This document shows positions 54,114 to 63,842 of a stretch of 64,000 nucleotides of DNA, piece by piece. Source of the stretch: Pluralibacter sp. UBA7423 (GTDB lineage: Bacteria; Pseudomonadota; Gammaproteobacteria; Enterobacterales; Enterobacteriaceae); contig DKMD01000026.1 in NCBI GenBank assembly GCA_002470465.1, positions 1-64,000 of the forward strand. Reading direction: 5' to 3'. Below the pieces are notes generated by a model. It had not been told where the DNA came from, searched no databases, and was given only the letters and a program-made list of their open reading frames with translations. The stretch's first letter is position 1. The number at the start of each line of letters is the position of its first letter. Both the position numbers and the translations under genes were made by a program.

Positions 54114-55730
54114 TCAGTGCTTAATGATGTACATCGTACGGCTGTAGGCCACGTCTTCCGGGTTATCGATCGGATAACCTTTCAGCCACGGCTTGATTAA
54201 TCGACCGTTGGTGTACTGATAAATCGGCGCAATCGGTGCCTGTGCGGCAATGATTTTTTCGGCTTCGTTATAGTCAACATTACGCGCTTTCTCGGTGGTT
54301 TCCAGCGTTGCCTGGTTAATCACTTTGTCATAGGCCGGATCGTTGAAGCGCGAAATATTGCCACTGTGCGTGGAGGTCAGTAGCGACAGGAAGGTTGATG
54401 GCTCGTTGTAGTCGCCAACCCAGGAAGCGCGGATCACATCGAAATTGCCGGTATTACGGCTGTCGATGTACGTTTTCCACTCCTGATTTTGCAGCTTCAC
54501 GTCCACACCCAGGTTTTTCTTCCACATTGATGCCACCGCAATGGCAATTTTCTGGTGGTTTTCAGAGGTGTTATAGAGCAGCGTCAGCTTGAGCGGTCGG
54601 TTCGGACCGTAGCCCGCTGCGGATAACAGCATCTTCGCCTGAGCATTAAGTTCCGCCTGGCTCATTTTCTCTTCCGCAGAGGCCTGCGGCGTAAAGCCTG
54701 CCGTCACGTCCGGCGTAAAGCGCCAGGCCGGTTTCTCGCCGGTGCCCAGTACCTTTTCCGCCATAATGCGACGGTCGATGGTCATGCTCAGCGCCAGACG
54801 CACGCGGGCATCGGCGGTTGGGCCTTTCTGAGTGTTAAACGCATAGTAATAGGTGCCGAGCTGCGGCGGCGTATAGACCTGGCCAGGAATGTTTTTCAGC
54901 AGCTGCTGATACTGATTTTTTGGGAAAGATTCAGTGATATCAATATCACCCGCCAGGTAGCGTTTGGTGGCATTTGACTCTTGGTTGATCGGCACAAAGG
55001 TGACCTGCTTGATCACGGTTTTGGCGTTATCCCAGTAGTTTGTATTCGGGACGACCACCAGCTTTTCATTCACCACGCGGTCTTTCAGCACGTACGCGCC
55101 GTTGCCAATCAGCTTGCCAGGACGCGTCCAGTTAGGATCGCTTTCGACGTTGGCTTTTTGCACCGGATAGAGAGAGAAGTTGGCCGTCAGGTTTACGAAC
55201 CAAGGCAGTGGTTTATCAAGCTGCACGCGCAGCGTTTTCGCATCCACTGCCGTCACGCCGAGCTTATCCGGCGTTGCTTTGCCATCGATAATATTCTGGG
55301 CGTTTGTAATCCCCGCCAGTGCCGCAAACCAGGCAAATGGCGAAGTTGTCTTCGGATTGACCAGACGCTGCCAGCTGTAGACAAAGTCCTGAGCCGTCAC
55401 CGGTGTACCATCGGACCATTTTGCGTTGCCGCGCAGCGTAAACGTCCAGATGCGGTTATCGTTGGACTGCCATTTGGTCGCCACGCCCGGCACAATGTTG
55501 CCCTTGCTGTCCTGATTCACCAGGCCCTCAAACAGGTCGCGGATCACCTGGATTTCAGGTAGCCCCACCGCTTTCGCCGGATCCAGAGAAGCCGGTTCAT
55601 CTTTAATGTGGCGAACCAGCGTCTGCTGCTGCGCCAGGACAGTTCCCTGCGGCACATCCGCCGCGAATGAGTAAGACGCGGTACCACCGAGCGCCAGCGC
55701 AAAACAGAGAGACGAAACAGGAAACTTCAT
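54114..55730 (-). CDS. mppA: MppA, murein tripeptide-binding protein
   Basis: A 538-residue periplasmic solute-binding protein of the OppA class. Signal peptide at 1-23 (ends SFAADVPQG); then EPASLDPAKAVGLPE, the family signature region, and the C-terminal lobe. It captures L-Ala-gamma-D-Glu-meso-diaminopimelate and hands it to the Opp permease. Start 55730 (MKFPVSSLCF) follows GGGATCCC-type leader; the longer frame would spoil the signal peptide. Divergent from mpaA. Confidence 0.95.
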   Translation of the reverse strand: MKFPVSSLCFALALGGTASYSFAADVPQGTVLAQQQTLVRHIKDEPASLDPAKAVGLPEIQVIRDLFEGLVNQDSKGNIVPGVATKWQSNDNRIWTFTLRGNAKWSDGTPVTAQDFVYSWQRLVNPKTTSPFAWFAALAGITNAQNIIDGKATPDKLGVTAVDAKTLRVQLDKPLPWFVNLTANFSLYPVQKANVESDPNWTRPGKLIGNGAYVLKDRVVNEKLVVVPNTNYWDNAKTVIKQVTFVPINQESNATKRYLAGDIDITESFPKNQYQQLLKNIPGQVYTPPQLGTYYYAFNTQKGPTADARVRLALSMTIDRRIMAEKVLGTGEKPAWRFTPDVTAGFTPQASAEEKMSQAELNAQAKMLLSAAGYGPNRPLKLTLLYNTSENHQKIAIAVASMWKKNLGVDVKLQNQEWKTYIDSRNTGNFDVIRASWVGDYNEPSTFLSLLTSTHSGNISRFNDPAYDKVINQATLETTEKARNVDYNEAEKIIAAQAPIAPIYQYTNGRLIKPWLKGYPIDNPEDVAYSRTMYIIKH

Positions 55731-55944
55731 GGGATCCCCTTTATTGAAATGAACCCAGTTCAAATAAACCCAGCCAACTTAGACGGGTAATTATTTGTTT
55801 CAGCAGGAAGAATTGCAAACGACTTATGGCAAAAAATTGAAGGAAGCAGCGAAATGATTTCAGAAACAACCTGTATGAAACTAATTGATTCCCGGTGAGT
55901 TTTGCACAACACTGCCAGAAACAACACAATTATGCAGGATACGT

Positions 55945-56670
55945 ATGTCTTCCACCCGTCCTCGCCAACAGCGCGGCGCGTTTCCACCCGGTACGCAGCA
56001 CTATGGTCGTTCGTTATTAGGCGCGCCGCTGATCTGGTTTCCCGCGCCGCTCGCCGACCATAACAGCGGGCTGATTATTGCCGGCACCCACGGCGACGAA
56101 AACTCTTCCATCGTCACGCTTTCCTGCGCCCTGCGCACGCTCGCACCGGATCTGCGCCGTCATCACGTGGTGCTGACCGTCAACCCTGACGGCTGTCAGT
56201 TGGGACTGCGCGCCAACGCCAACGGCGTCGATCTCAATCGCAATTTTCCGGCAGCGAACTGGAAGGCAGGCGAAACCGTTTACCGCTGGAACAGTTCAGC
56301 AGAAAGCCGTGACGTGGTATTGCTGACAGGCGATAACCCCGGCTCAGAACCCGAAACGGAAGCGTTATGTCAGCTGATTCACAAGATTCACCCGGCGTGG
56401 GTCGTTTCTTTCCACGATCCGCTGGCCTGTATTGAAGATCCGCAGCAGACGCTGCTTGGCAAATGGCTGGCAGAGTCGTTTGAGCTGCCTTTGGTGACCA
56501 GCGTCGGCTATGCGACACCGGGTTCGTTCGGCAGCTGGTGTGCCGATATCGGGATGCACTGCATCACCGCTGAATTCCCGCCCATCTCCTCGGACGAAGC
56601 CAGCGAGAAATACCTCGCCGCGATGACGGCGCTGCTGCACTGGCATCCGGAATTAAAGGCCAAACGATAA
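55945..56670 (+). CDS. mpaA: MpaA, murein peptide amidase
   Basis: A 241-residue cytosolic zinc carboxypeptidase of family M14 that splits gamma-D-glutamyl-diaminopimelate during murein recycling. Zinc ligands are in GTHGDENSS (about residues 46-54) and DLNRNFPAANW precedes the substrate site; TAEFPP at the end bears the catalytic glutamate. ATG 55945 has AGGAT upstream. In E. coli pgrR and ycjY separate it from mppA; here the two genes face away directly. Confidence 0.94.
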   Translation: MSSTRPRQQRGAFPPGTQHYGRSLLGAPLIWFPAPLADHNSGLIIAGTHGDENSSIVTLSCALRTLAPDLRRHHVVLTVNPDGCQLGLRANANGVDLNRNFPAANWKAGETVYRWNSSAESRDVVLLTGDNPGSEPETEALCQLIHKIHPAWVVSFHDPLACIEDPQQTLLGKWLAESFELPLVTSVGYATPGSFGSWCADIGMHCITAEFPPISSDEASEKYLAAMTALLHWHPELKAKR

Positions 56671-56683
56671 CCATGAGAATTGC

Positions 56684-56761
56684 CCGGCAACACGCCGTTG
56701 CCGGGCCTGCAAAATCAATCTTTTGCCGTAGGCCGGGTAAGCCTCAGCGCCATCCGGCATT
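56684..56761. repeat. Terminator hairpin and REP after mpaA
   Basis: GCCCGGCAAC-acgcc-GTTGCCGGGC (56692-56716) is a perfect hairpin; a REP-like unit (gccgtaggccgggtaagcctcagcgccatccggca) follows at about 56723-56760. Confidence 0.75.
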
Positions 56762-56782
56762 CAGTCAGCCGACAATCCCCAT

Positions 56783-56902
56783 TCAGATAAAGCACAGGGC
56801 GGCAATCACGACCACCAGAAGAACAACCAGACCCACGGTATCAATCATCCGCTTCGTTAATGCATCCTGCGTAGAGACGCTTTCGTCTTCCCAGTCAACC
56901 AT
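56783..56902 (-). CDS. 39-residue single-pass membrane protein
   Basis: Minus-strand gene from ATG 56902 to TGA at 56783-56785. The N-terminus is acidic (MVDWEDESVSTQDALTKRM), followed by a C-terminal hydrophobic helix (IDTVGLVVLLVVVIAALCFI) that makes it tail-anchored. GAGGG lies 10 bases upstream. It sits between ycjG and mpaA. Not recognised by name, but the clean codon layout and topology favour a real gene. Confidence 0.65.
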   Translation of the reverse strand: MVDWEDESVSTQDALTKRMIDTVGLVVLLVVVIAALCFI

Positions 56903-57001
56903 CTCAAATACCCTCAAATCTGATACGGCTATCCTAAGTGCGCCGCGTGAAGGAGCTATGATCGTTTTGTGCCTGATTTTATTTAAAAATAAACTTGAGC
57001 C

Positions 57002-57967
57002 TTACAGGTATAGCGTACCGGTGCCGAAACGCAACGCGGGTTCTGCATCTACTGCAAGCCAGGTTGGGCCGTCGAGATCGGCAAAGCGAACCTTTGGCGT
57101 CAGCGGCAATGCTGCATTGATTGCGCGAGAGGTACACAGCATACAGCCCAGCATCAGCCCAAAGCCCTGGGCATCAGCCTCGGCGGCCAGCGCCAGCGCC
57201 TCCGTCAGACCACCTGTTTTGTCGAGTTTGATATTGACCATCTCATAGCGACCGGCAAGCGTCGTCAGGCTTTCACGGGTATGACAGCTTTCATCGGCGC
57301 AGATCGGCAACGGATGAATGAAATTCGCCAGCGCCGCATCCTCTGTCGCCGGAAGCGGCTGCTCCAGCATAGCCACATCAAGATCGGCCAACAGCTGGCA
57401 GCGCGCGGCGAGGCCATCGCTGTGCCAGGCTTCGTTGGCATCAACAATCAGCGTCGCCTCCGGCACGGCGGCGCGAATGGCGACCATTCGCTCACTGATC
57501 AGGTGATCGTCCAGCTTCACCTTCAGCAGACGCGCGCCGTTATCCCATAGCGCTTTGGCGCTGTTTGCCATCTGATCCGGCGTGCCAATCACCACGGTCT
57601 GCGCCGTTGTCACGCTGGAGGCCAGCTCCGCCCCGACCATTTGCGCCAGCGTTTTACCCGCCTTAAGCGCTTCCAGATTCCAGAGCGCGCAGTCCACGGC
57701 ATTACGCGCCGCGCCTGCGGGCAGTAACTGCTGTAACGCTTCGCGGCTGATGCCTGATTCCAGCTCCTCTCCAATGCTGACAATCTGCGCCATTACAGAG
57801 TCAATGCTCTCCCCGTAACGCGGATATGGCGTGCATTCCCCGACGCCTTTCACGCCGTTTTCTTCGATCTCAACCACCACAACTTTCGCTTCGCTACGGC
57901 TTCCGCGCGAGATGACGAACGGCGTATGCAGCGGCCAGGCTTCCTCGTATACTCTCAGACTTCTCAT
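57002..57967 (-). CDS. ycjG: YcjG, L-Ala-D/L-Glu epimerase
   Basis: A 321-residue enolase-superfamily enzyme that epimerises the murein dipeptide L-Ala-D-Glu. Lysine base in LLKVKLD (about 149), metal ligands in VDANEAW (about 177), EQPL (about 202) and ADES (about 225), and second lysine in IKLDKTGG. Start 57967 (MRSLRVYEEAWPLH) gives the E. coli length. Together with mpaA and mppA it forms a murein-peptide recycling group. Confidence 0.95.
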   Translation of the reverse strand: MRSLRVYEEAWPLHTPFVISRGSRSEAKVVVVEIEENGVKGVGECTPYPRYGESIDSVMAQIVSIGEELESGISREALQQLLPAGAARNAVDCALWNLEALKAGKTLAQMVGAELASSVTTAQTVVIGTPDQMANSAKALWDNGARLLKVKLDDHLISERMVAIRAAVPEATLIVDANEAWHSDGLAARCQLLADLDVAMLEQPLPATEDAALANFIHPLPICADESCHTRESLTTLAGRYEMVNIKLDKTGGLTEALALAAEADAQGFGLMLGCMLCTSRAINAALPLTPKVRFADLDGPTWLAVDAEPALRFGTGTLYL

Positions 57968-58070
57968 TCCCTGCCCCTCGTTATAGATGGCACCAAAAGC
58001 ATTTGCTGTCGTTATGATTGTTGGCATACACTAGCCGCGACGTTAACTATATGTAAACAGGAAGATAATC

Positions 58071-58577
58071 ATGTCACAAACTGTGCATTTCCAGGGCAAC
58101 CCCGTCTCCGTTCAGGGCACCATTCCTCAGGCGGGCGCCAAAGCACCAGCATTCACACTGGTTGCCAAGGATCTCTCCGACGTCGCACTGAGCCAGTTCG
58201 CCGGCAAACGTAAGGTGCTTAACATTTTCCCGAGCATTGATACCGGCGTATGTGCGGCATCCGTGCGTAAATTCAACCAGCTGGCGACCGAACTGGACAA
58301 CACCGTGGTGCTGTGCATTTCTGCCGACCTGCCGTTCGCGCAGTCCCGCTTCTGCGGCGCAGAAGGTCTGAGCAACGTGATTACCCTCTCCACCCTGCGT
58401 GCGCCAGACTTCCTGCAGCAGTATGGTGTTGGCATTGCTGAAGGCGCGCTGAAAGGCCTGTCCGCTCGCGCCGTCATCGTTCTCGATGCAAACGACAACG
58501 TCGTACTGAGCGAGCTGGTGAACGAAATCACCAACGAGCCGGACTACGCTGCCGCGCTGGAAGCTCTGAAAGCCTGA
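58071..58577 (+). CDS. tpx: Tpx, thiol peroxidase
   Basis: An atypical two-cysteine peroxiredoxin of 168 residues reducing lipid hydroperoxides with thioredoxin. Peroxidatic cysteine in [14 protein letters not shown] (about 61), resolving cysteine in SRFCGAEG (about 95). GGAAG precedes the ATG. Divergent from ycjG and convergent with tyrR. Confidence 0.97.
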   Translation: MSQTVHFQGNPVSVQGTIPQAGAKAPAFTLVAKDLSDVALSQFAGKRKVLNIFPSIDTGVCAASVRKFNQLATELDNTVVLCISADLPFAQSRFCGAEGLSNVITLSTLRAPDFLQQYGVGIAEGALKGLSARAVIVLDANDNVVLSELVNEITNEPDYAAALEALKA

Positions 58578-58588
58578 TCCCTTCACGG

Positions 58589-58628
58589 ATAAAAAAGGCC
58601 GCCTTCATTTTTTGCAGGCGGCCTTTTT
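58589..58628. terminator. Bidirectional terminator between tpx and tyrR
   Basis: AAAAAAGGCCGCC-ttcattttttgca-GGCGGCCTTTTTATT is a symmetric hairpin for the convergent tpx and tyrR. Confidence 0.85.
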
Positions 58629-58629
58629 A

Positions 58630-60171
58630 TTACTCTTCGTTTTTCTTCTGACTTAAGCCGTATTCACGTAACTTATTGGCAATCGCCGTATGCGACACGC
58701 CGAGGCGTTTGGCGAGCTTGCGCGTGCTCGGGAAGCTCCGGTACAGCTGGGTCAGCACCGAACGCTCGAAGCGGCTGGTGATTTCATCCAGCGATCCTTC
58801 CATCGCATCTTCGCCAACCGCTACGGTTGTAGTGTCGTAATCCGGCAGCAGGATGTCCTGTGGGCGCAGCTCGTAGCCTTCCAGCTGCGTCAATGCACGG
58901 TAGACCGCGTTTTTCAGCTGACGGACGTTCCCCGGCCAGCCGTAGCGCGTCAGCACGGTGTTCAGGTCAGCGGCCAGTTTCGGGCGCGCAATCCCCTGCT
59001 CATCGGCGAATCTCGCCACGAACAGCTCGGTCAGCGGCATGATGTCCTGCGGACGATCGCGCAGCGGCGGCAGGTTCAGCGTCAGTACGTTCAAACGATA
59101 ATAAAGATCTTCGCGGAACAGTCCTTTCTGCACCAGTTCAACCAGGTTCTTCTGGGTAGCGCAGATGACGCGCACGTCGACATGAACTTCATGATCCTCG
59201 CCGACGCGGCGGAAGGTGCCGTCGTTCAGGAAGCGCAGCAGCTTAACCTGCATCCGCGGCGACATTTCACCGATTTCGTCCAGCAGCACCGAGCCGCCGT
59301 TCGCCTGCTCGAAGAAGCCTTTTTTGCCCTCCGGCGCATGGCCAAACAGCTCGCTTTCTACAGCATCTTCCGGGATAGAAGCACAGTTCAGGGCCAGATA
59401 CGGCTTCTGCGCGCGTGGGCTTGCCAGGTGGCAGGCGTTCGCCAGCAGATCTTTCCCGGTGCCGGTATCCCCGACAATCAGCAGCGGCGCGGTCAGCAAA
59501 GCCAGCTTGCGCGCCTGCTCCACTACGTGGCGCATTTTCGGGCTGACGGCGATGATCTGGCTGAATGCGCTGACGTCCTGGCTGGTCATGGTTTGCAGCT
59601 GGCGGCCCATACGTAACGTGGAGCGCAGCATCACTACCGCCCCCATCAGCACGCGGGTGGCATTTTCCCCTTCCAGGGTGACCGGGGTAATTTCCAGCAG
59701 GAAGTTTTGCCCGTTGATGACAACATGCTCGGCGTGGGACTCCACCGGCGAGCCCTCCAGCCAGCGCTGAAAGTTGAAACCGTTAATCAGTTGGGCGACG
59801 TGATGAGCACGCAATTTGTCCTGCGATTGCCCGAACAGCTGGCTGCTGGCGGGGTTAGCCAGCTCGACTTTGCCTTTGGTGTCCAGAGAAAGTACCGGTT
59901 CCGGCATGGCCTCAAGCAGCGCACTCAGCGCCAGATGCTCGCGCTCGGACGGCATCCACGGCACAGTTCGCACGTCCGTCACGCCCGCAATACGGCGGAT
60001 CTCCGCCATCAGCGTGCTGAAGGCATTAAACTCCAGCTCGGCAAAATTCAGGTAGATTCGGCCAATGGGGTCGATATCGATCCCGCGCAGATCAATACCG
60101 CGCAGCACCAGCAGATCGAGCAATTCACGGGTCAGACCAAGGCGGTCCTCACAAAAAACTTCAAGACGCAT
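58630..60171 (-). CDS. tyrR: TyrR, aromatic amino acid regulator
   Basis: A 513-residue regulator with an N-terminal ACT domain (MRLEVFCEDRLGLTREL), a PAS domain (about 78-115), an AAA+ domain (Walker A GDTGTGKD near 235) and a C-terminal helix-turn-helix (RKLAKRLGVSHTAIANKL). The GAFTGA loop of sigma54 activators is replaced, in line with sigma70 control. Start 60171 gives the E. coli length; the longer frame covers the promoter. It represses or activates aromatic amino acid genes with Tyr, Phe or Trp. Confidence 0.97.
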   Translation of the reverse strand: MRLEVFCEDRLGLTRELLDLLVLRGIDLRGIDIDPIGRIYLNFAELEFNAFSTLMAEIRRIAGVTDVRTVPWMPSEREHLALSALLEAMPEPVLSLDTKGKVELANPASSQLFGQSQDKLRAHHVAQLINGFNFQRWLEGSPVESHAEHVVINGQNFLLEITPVTLEGENATRVLMGAVVMLRSTLRMGRQLQTMTSQDVSAFSQIIAVSPKMRHVVEQARKLALLTAPLLIVGDTGTGKDLLANACHLASPRAQKPYLALNCASIPEDAVESELFGHAPEGKKGFFEQANGGSVLLDEIGEMSPRMQVKLLRFLNDGTFRRVGEDHEVHVDVRVICATQKNLVELVQKGLFREDLYYRLNVLTLNLPPLRDRPQDIMPLTELFVARFADEQGIARPKLAADLNTVLTRYGWPGNVRQLKNAVYRALTQLEGYELRPQDILLPDYDTTTVAVGEDAMEGSLDEITSRFERSVLTQLYRSFPSTRKLAKRLGVSHTAIANKLREYGLSQKKNEE

Positions 60172-60240
60172 GGGAAGTATCACCCTCAGAGCCAATAACG
60201 CATGGATGATAAGACAGTTCTCCGCCTGCGGGAAGATGGC

Positions 60241-60258
60241 TGTCAACAATTATTGACA
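60241..60258. promoter_or_regulatory. TYR box upstream of tyrR
   Basis: TGTCAA-N6-TTGACA is a perfect palindrome with the spacing of the TyrR box TGTAAA-N6-TTTACA, about 70 bases before the tyrR start. It agrees with the known autoregulation of tyrR in E. coli. Confidence 0.6.
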
Positions 60259-60409
60259 GTATGGCGGAAAATCAGGCGCTTTGCCGTAAAGCTCACGATA
60301 AAGTGCACAAAGCGCAAAACCTCAGCGCTGAAACATCGCTTCCAGCGTCCCGCTAATCGCAGTGCCCGTCGCGAAGATCGCACGGCCTCACGACCGTGCA
60401 GGGAAAAGA

Positions 60410-61459
60410 TCAGGCAGGACGCTTGTTGATGGTCTCTTTCAGCTGCCCGATAAGCTCGCGGCGGAAATCACCGAGCTTCGGTTTGTCGTCGTCTATCCAC
60501 GGCAGCGGACGGCACACTTCCATCGCCTTGATGCCAAGACGAGCGGTCAGCAGACCGGCACCAATCCCCTGAGCTGCGCGAGCAGAAAGACGCGCCGCCA
60601 GATCCTGAGACATCCAGTCCATACCCACTTCGCGCACCAGTTCACTGGCTCCGGCAAAAGCGATATTGAGCAGTACCAGGCGGAACAGGCGCAGGCGGCT
60701 GTAATAGCCGAGCTCGATACCGTAGAGCGTAGCGATACGGTTGATCAGACGCAGGTTGCGCCAGGCGATAAACGCCATATCCACCAGCGCCAGTGGGCTG
60801 ACGGCAATCATCAGCGTCGACTCTGCCGCAGAACGGCTGATTTCGCGCCGTGCCTGCGCATCCAGTACCGGCTGAACCAGGTGCGCGTAGAGCGTCACCA
60901 CTTCACGATCGTTTTGCGTTTCGTGGATCGCGGCGTACCAGCGCTGAAGCGCCGGGTGCGACTGATCGAGCCCCGCCTGGCTGGCAAGCTGCTCGCAGAA
61001 CGCGCGACCTTTGCCCGTGCCGTGACTGTGCAGGAGATCCCGCGCTTCATCACGCTCCTGCGCGCGCTGGCGTAATCGCCACAGACGACGCCATTCGGTA
61101 GCGACGGAACCGACGCCTGCCCCGACGATCAGCGCCCCGGCAGCGCAGCCGCCCAGCGCCACCCAGTCCTGAGTTTGCCAGGCGTTCATCGTCCACTGCA
61201 CACCCTGAGCGATAACGCTGACGCCGAAAATCGCCAGCCCGGCGCTGACCATGCGCCGCCACAGGCTGCGCTTAGGACGCAGGGCAGCTTCAACCACGGC
61301 CTCCGCCTGGCCCTCATCTTCCAGCGGATCGTCCACCAGCGCCGGGGCGAAGGTTTCGGCCTGGTTCTGTTCAAACAGCTGCGCACCGCGAAGCTGCTCT
61401 GTTTTGTCCGCTTCCAGCGGCCCGGCAAAATCAATGCGCGGTTTTATCGGTTCGCTCAT
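60410..61459 (-). CDS. ycjF: YcjF, UPF0283 membrane protein
   Basis: A 349-residue protein with two or three transmembrane segments (about 70-90, 101-121 and 215-235) and an acidic cytosolic N-terminus. Function unknown; in E. coli it is made with YcjX and the phage-shock genes. Its ATG overlaps the ycjX stop by four bases. Confidence 0.94.
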   Translation of the reverse strand: MSEPIKPRIDFAGPLEADKTEQLRGAQLFEQNQAETFAPALVDDPLEDEGQAEAVVEAALRPKRSLWRRMVSAGLAIFGVSVIAQGVQWTMNAWQTQDWVALGGCAAGALIVGAGVGSVATEWRRLWRLRQRAQERDEARDLLHSHGTGKGRAFCEQLASQAGLDQSHPALQRWYAAIHETQNDREVVTLYAHLVQPVLDAQARREISRSAAESTLMIAVSPLALVDMAFIAWRNLRLINRIATLYGIELGYYSRLRLFRLVLLNIAFAGASELVREVGMDWMSQDLAARLSARAAQGIGAGLLTARLGIKAMEVCRPLPWIDDDKPKLGDFRRELIGQLKETINKRPA

Positions 61460-62859
61460 CGCAATTTGTCTCCAATCAAAAACTCCAGCGCGGCATCCAG
61501 CCGGATATGCGGCAGCGGTTTGTCGACGTCCATCGCCTGCGGACGGAACGCTTCAAACTGAAAACCCTGCTGTTCCCAGAACGCCTGGCCCGGCAGGCGC
61601 GCCGGAACCTCACCCGGATAGACCGTCAGCGGCTCGCCGTCGCTCAGACGATGGCCGCGCAGCGCCGGGATTTTCTCGCCGTTGACGTCAATCAGCCCGC
61701 TCTGCGTCGCCTGCACCGAGGCCAGCCCAAGGCAGTCCATGCTGATGCCTTCAAACGCCGCATTCTGCCACGCATCCTGAATCAGCTGTTGCAGCAGCGA
61801 CACCATGTTGGCGTGCTGATCGACGGTGACGTGGTCGGCTTTGGTGGCAGCAAACAGCAGCTTGTCGATCACCGGGGAAAACAGGCGGCGAAATAGCGTG
61901 CGCTGCCCGTAATGGAAGCTTTGCATCAGCTGCGTCAGCGCCAGGCGCATATCGTTGAACGCCTGCGGGCCGCTGTTCAGCGGCTGGAGGCAGTCGACCA
62001 GCACTATCTGGCGGTCAAAGCGCAGGAAGTGATTTTTATAGAAATCTTTAACGATATGTTCGCAGTAATAGTCAAAACGCGCACGGAGCATCCCGGCGTT
62101 GGTGTGCTTATCGGCCTGCGCCAGCTTTGCCTCGCCTGCGGCATCCACATCCGGCCACGGGAAGAACTGTAGCGCAGGCGCACCAGCCATTTCTCCCGGC
62201 AGCACAAAGCGGCCCGGCTGAATGAAATGCAGACCTTCTTTTTTGCAGGTGTGGAGATAGTCGGTCCAGGCCTGGCTGATTTCCGCCAGCCGGTTTTCAT
62301 CGGCCGGGGCCAGCGGATCGAGCCCTTGGCACAGCTCACGCCAGCGCACAGACCATTCGGCACGCTGGCCCGTCAGCAGGCCAGTCATCTGCCGCGACCA
62401 GCTCAGGTAATCCTGCGCCAGCATCGGCAGGTCCAGCAGCCACTCGCCGGGATAGTCGACGATTTCCAGATACAGCGTGGACGTGTCTTTGAAGTGTCGT
62501 AAAAGTGAGTCATTGGAGCGAAAACGCAGCGCCAGGCGAATTTCACTCACTCCGCGCGTGGGCGTCGGCCACGTCGGCGGCGTGCCATATAACTGTGCCA
62601 GGCCCTCGTCATAGGTAAAACGCGGAATACCGTAATCGCGCTGCGGCACGCGCTTCACGCCGAGCAAACGCTCTTCCCGCACCGCACTTAACAAAGGTAA
62701 ACGTGCGCCCGCGTGTAAATTCAAAAGCTGATTGACCATCGCCGTGATAAACGCCGTTTTACCGCTGCGGCTAAGCCCCGTGACCGCCAGGCGCAGATGT
62801 CGGTCCACGCCGCGGTTCATCAGGGCATTGAGTTCGTTTTTGAGTCGGTTTATCGCCAT
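61456..62859 (-). CDS. ycjX: YcjX, P-loop NTPase of the psp-linked operon
   Basis: A 467-residue NTPase of the DUF463 family with Walker [11 protein letters not shown] (about 24-33) and a [11 protein letters not shown] switch region. It is induced with the phage-shock and heat-shock responses in E. coli and works with YcjF in an unknown way. Start 62859 ([10 protein letters not shown]) fits the family. The pspE and sugar genes that stand between it and pspD in E. coli are absent here. Confidence 0.95.
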   Translation of the reverse strand: MAINRLKNELNALMNRGVDRHLRLAVTGLSRSGKTAFITAMVNQLLNLHAGARLPLLSAVREERLLGVKRVPQRDYGIPRFTYDEGLAQLYGTPPTWPTPTRGVSEIRLALRFRSNDSLLRHFKDTSTLYLEIVDYPGEWLLDLPMLAQDYLSWSRQMTGLLTGQRAEWSVRWRELCQGLDPLAPADENRLAEISQAWTDYLHTCKKEGLHFIQPGRFVLPGEMAGAPALQFFPWPDVDAAGEAKLAQADKHTNAGMLRARFDYYCEHIVKDFYKNHFLRFDRQIVLVDCLQPLNSGPQAFNDMRLALTQLMQSFHYGQRTLFRRLFSPVIDKLLFAATKADHVTVDQHANMVSLLQQLIQDAWQNAAFEGISMDCLGLASVQATQSGLIDVNGEKIPALRGHRLSDGEPLTVYPGEVPARLPGQAFWEQQGFQFEAFRPQAMDVDKPLPHIRLDAALEFLIGDKLR

Positions 62860-62976
62860 TCCATTGCGTCCAGAAGTGGGAATATCAGTCAAGGATATTA
62901 CATGAGGGCAAAGCAGGAAGATGCAATGTAAAAAATTCTTAAGATTCTGGCACTTCCGTGGCTGTGCCTCTCATTG

Positions 62977-63195
62977 CTACTTGAGGTTTCGGGATAAGCG
63001 GCTGGCAAGACGCGCCAGCACGGGTTCGAGCGCCACCGCCAGCAGCATCTTCAGCGGCCTGCGGGCAACGGATTTGATAGCCCAACCGGCAACGCCCGCC
63101 GGGCCGTAACGCAGCGCGGTCAGCAGCACGAGCTTGCCCGCAATTTTCAGCCCGGGTTTGACCTTCTGCCCGGTGCGTTGCCATTTTGAATTCAT
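62977..63195 (-). CDS. pspD: PspD, phage-shock protein D
   Basis: A 72-residue peripheral inner-membrane protein with an amphipathic/hydrophobic middle ([31 protein letters not shown]). Role in the phage-shock response is minor or unknown. Lies 15 bases after pspC. Confidence 0.94.
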   Translation of the reverse strand: MNSKWQRTGQKVKPGLKIAGKLVLLTALRYGPAGVAGWAIKSVARRPLKMLLAVALEPVLARLASRLSRNLK

Positions 63196-63210
63196 GCTTT
63201 TCTCTCTCAG

Positions 63211-63567
63211 TTACAGCTGGCGGAACCGGCTGCGCAGGGAAAACGTGTCAGAGGTGACGTAGCGTTCCATTTCGCGCAAACGCTTTTCACCCGCCGCCAG
63301 TTCGGCATCAACCGCATCAAGCAGCTCGCCGCTGGACGGCATTTTTTCGCCGTACATTTCGCTCTCCGGTATCGGGTCAAGGGCGAACGTCAGGATGATA
63401 TAGGCCACCACCACGAAGAAAAACAGCCCAAAAATCATCGCCAGCACGGTGATAAGACGCACCAGCTTCACCGGCACGTCGAGCCAGTGGGCGATCCCGG
63501 CACACACGCCCTTCACCATGCCCTGCTGCGGAATACGCCACAGCTTTTTGCTGAAATCTAATGCCAT
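63211..63567 (-). CDS. pspC: PspC, phage-shock sensor protein
   Basis: A 118-residue inner-membrane protein. PspC domain at the N-terminus (KLWRIPQQGMVKGVCAGIAHWLDVPVKLVRLI), one transmembrane helix (about 39-62) and a leucine-zipper-like tail in the periplasm. With PspB it senses membrane stress and draws PspA away from PspF. Overlaps the end of pspB by one base. Confidence 0.96.
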   Translation of the reverse strand: MALDFSKKLWRIPQQGMVKGVCAGIAHWLDVPVKLVRLITVLAMIFGLFFFVVVAYIILTFALDPIPESEMYGEKMPSSGELLDAVDAELAAGEKRLREMERYVTSDTFSLRSRFRQL

Positions 63568-63788
63568 TATTTTTCTCTCCAGTTCGGGTGTTCCGCGTCG
63601 AGAATGTCTTCCAGCGCCTGAAGGCGTTCACGCATCCGTTTCGCTTCGTCAGTCAGCTGTGCCAGCCGCTGCTTTTCACCCGACGTTAAATCTGCGCTGC
63701 TGCGGTTGCTGTAGTGCAGCCAGAGCCAAACCGGCAGAACAAAAAGCACAAACAGCGTCAGCGGAATGGCAAGAAAAAGCGCGCTCAT
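63567..63788 (-). CDS. pspB: PspB, phage-shock sensor protein
   Basis: A 73-residue protein with an N-terminal transmembrane helix (about 3-24) and a cytosolic coiled coil with a leucine-zipper pattern (LTDEAKRMRERLQALEDIL). It acts with PspC. Confidence 0.96.
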   Translation of the reverse strand: MSALFLAIPLTLFVLFVLPVWLWLHYSNRSSADLTSGEKQRLAQLTDEAKRMRERLQALEDILDAEHPNWREK

Positions 63789-63842
63789 AAGGTCTCCTTA
63801 CTGATGATGAGCGGCGACACCCGCGGTGCCGCCTGGACGATA

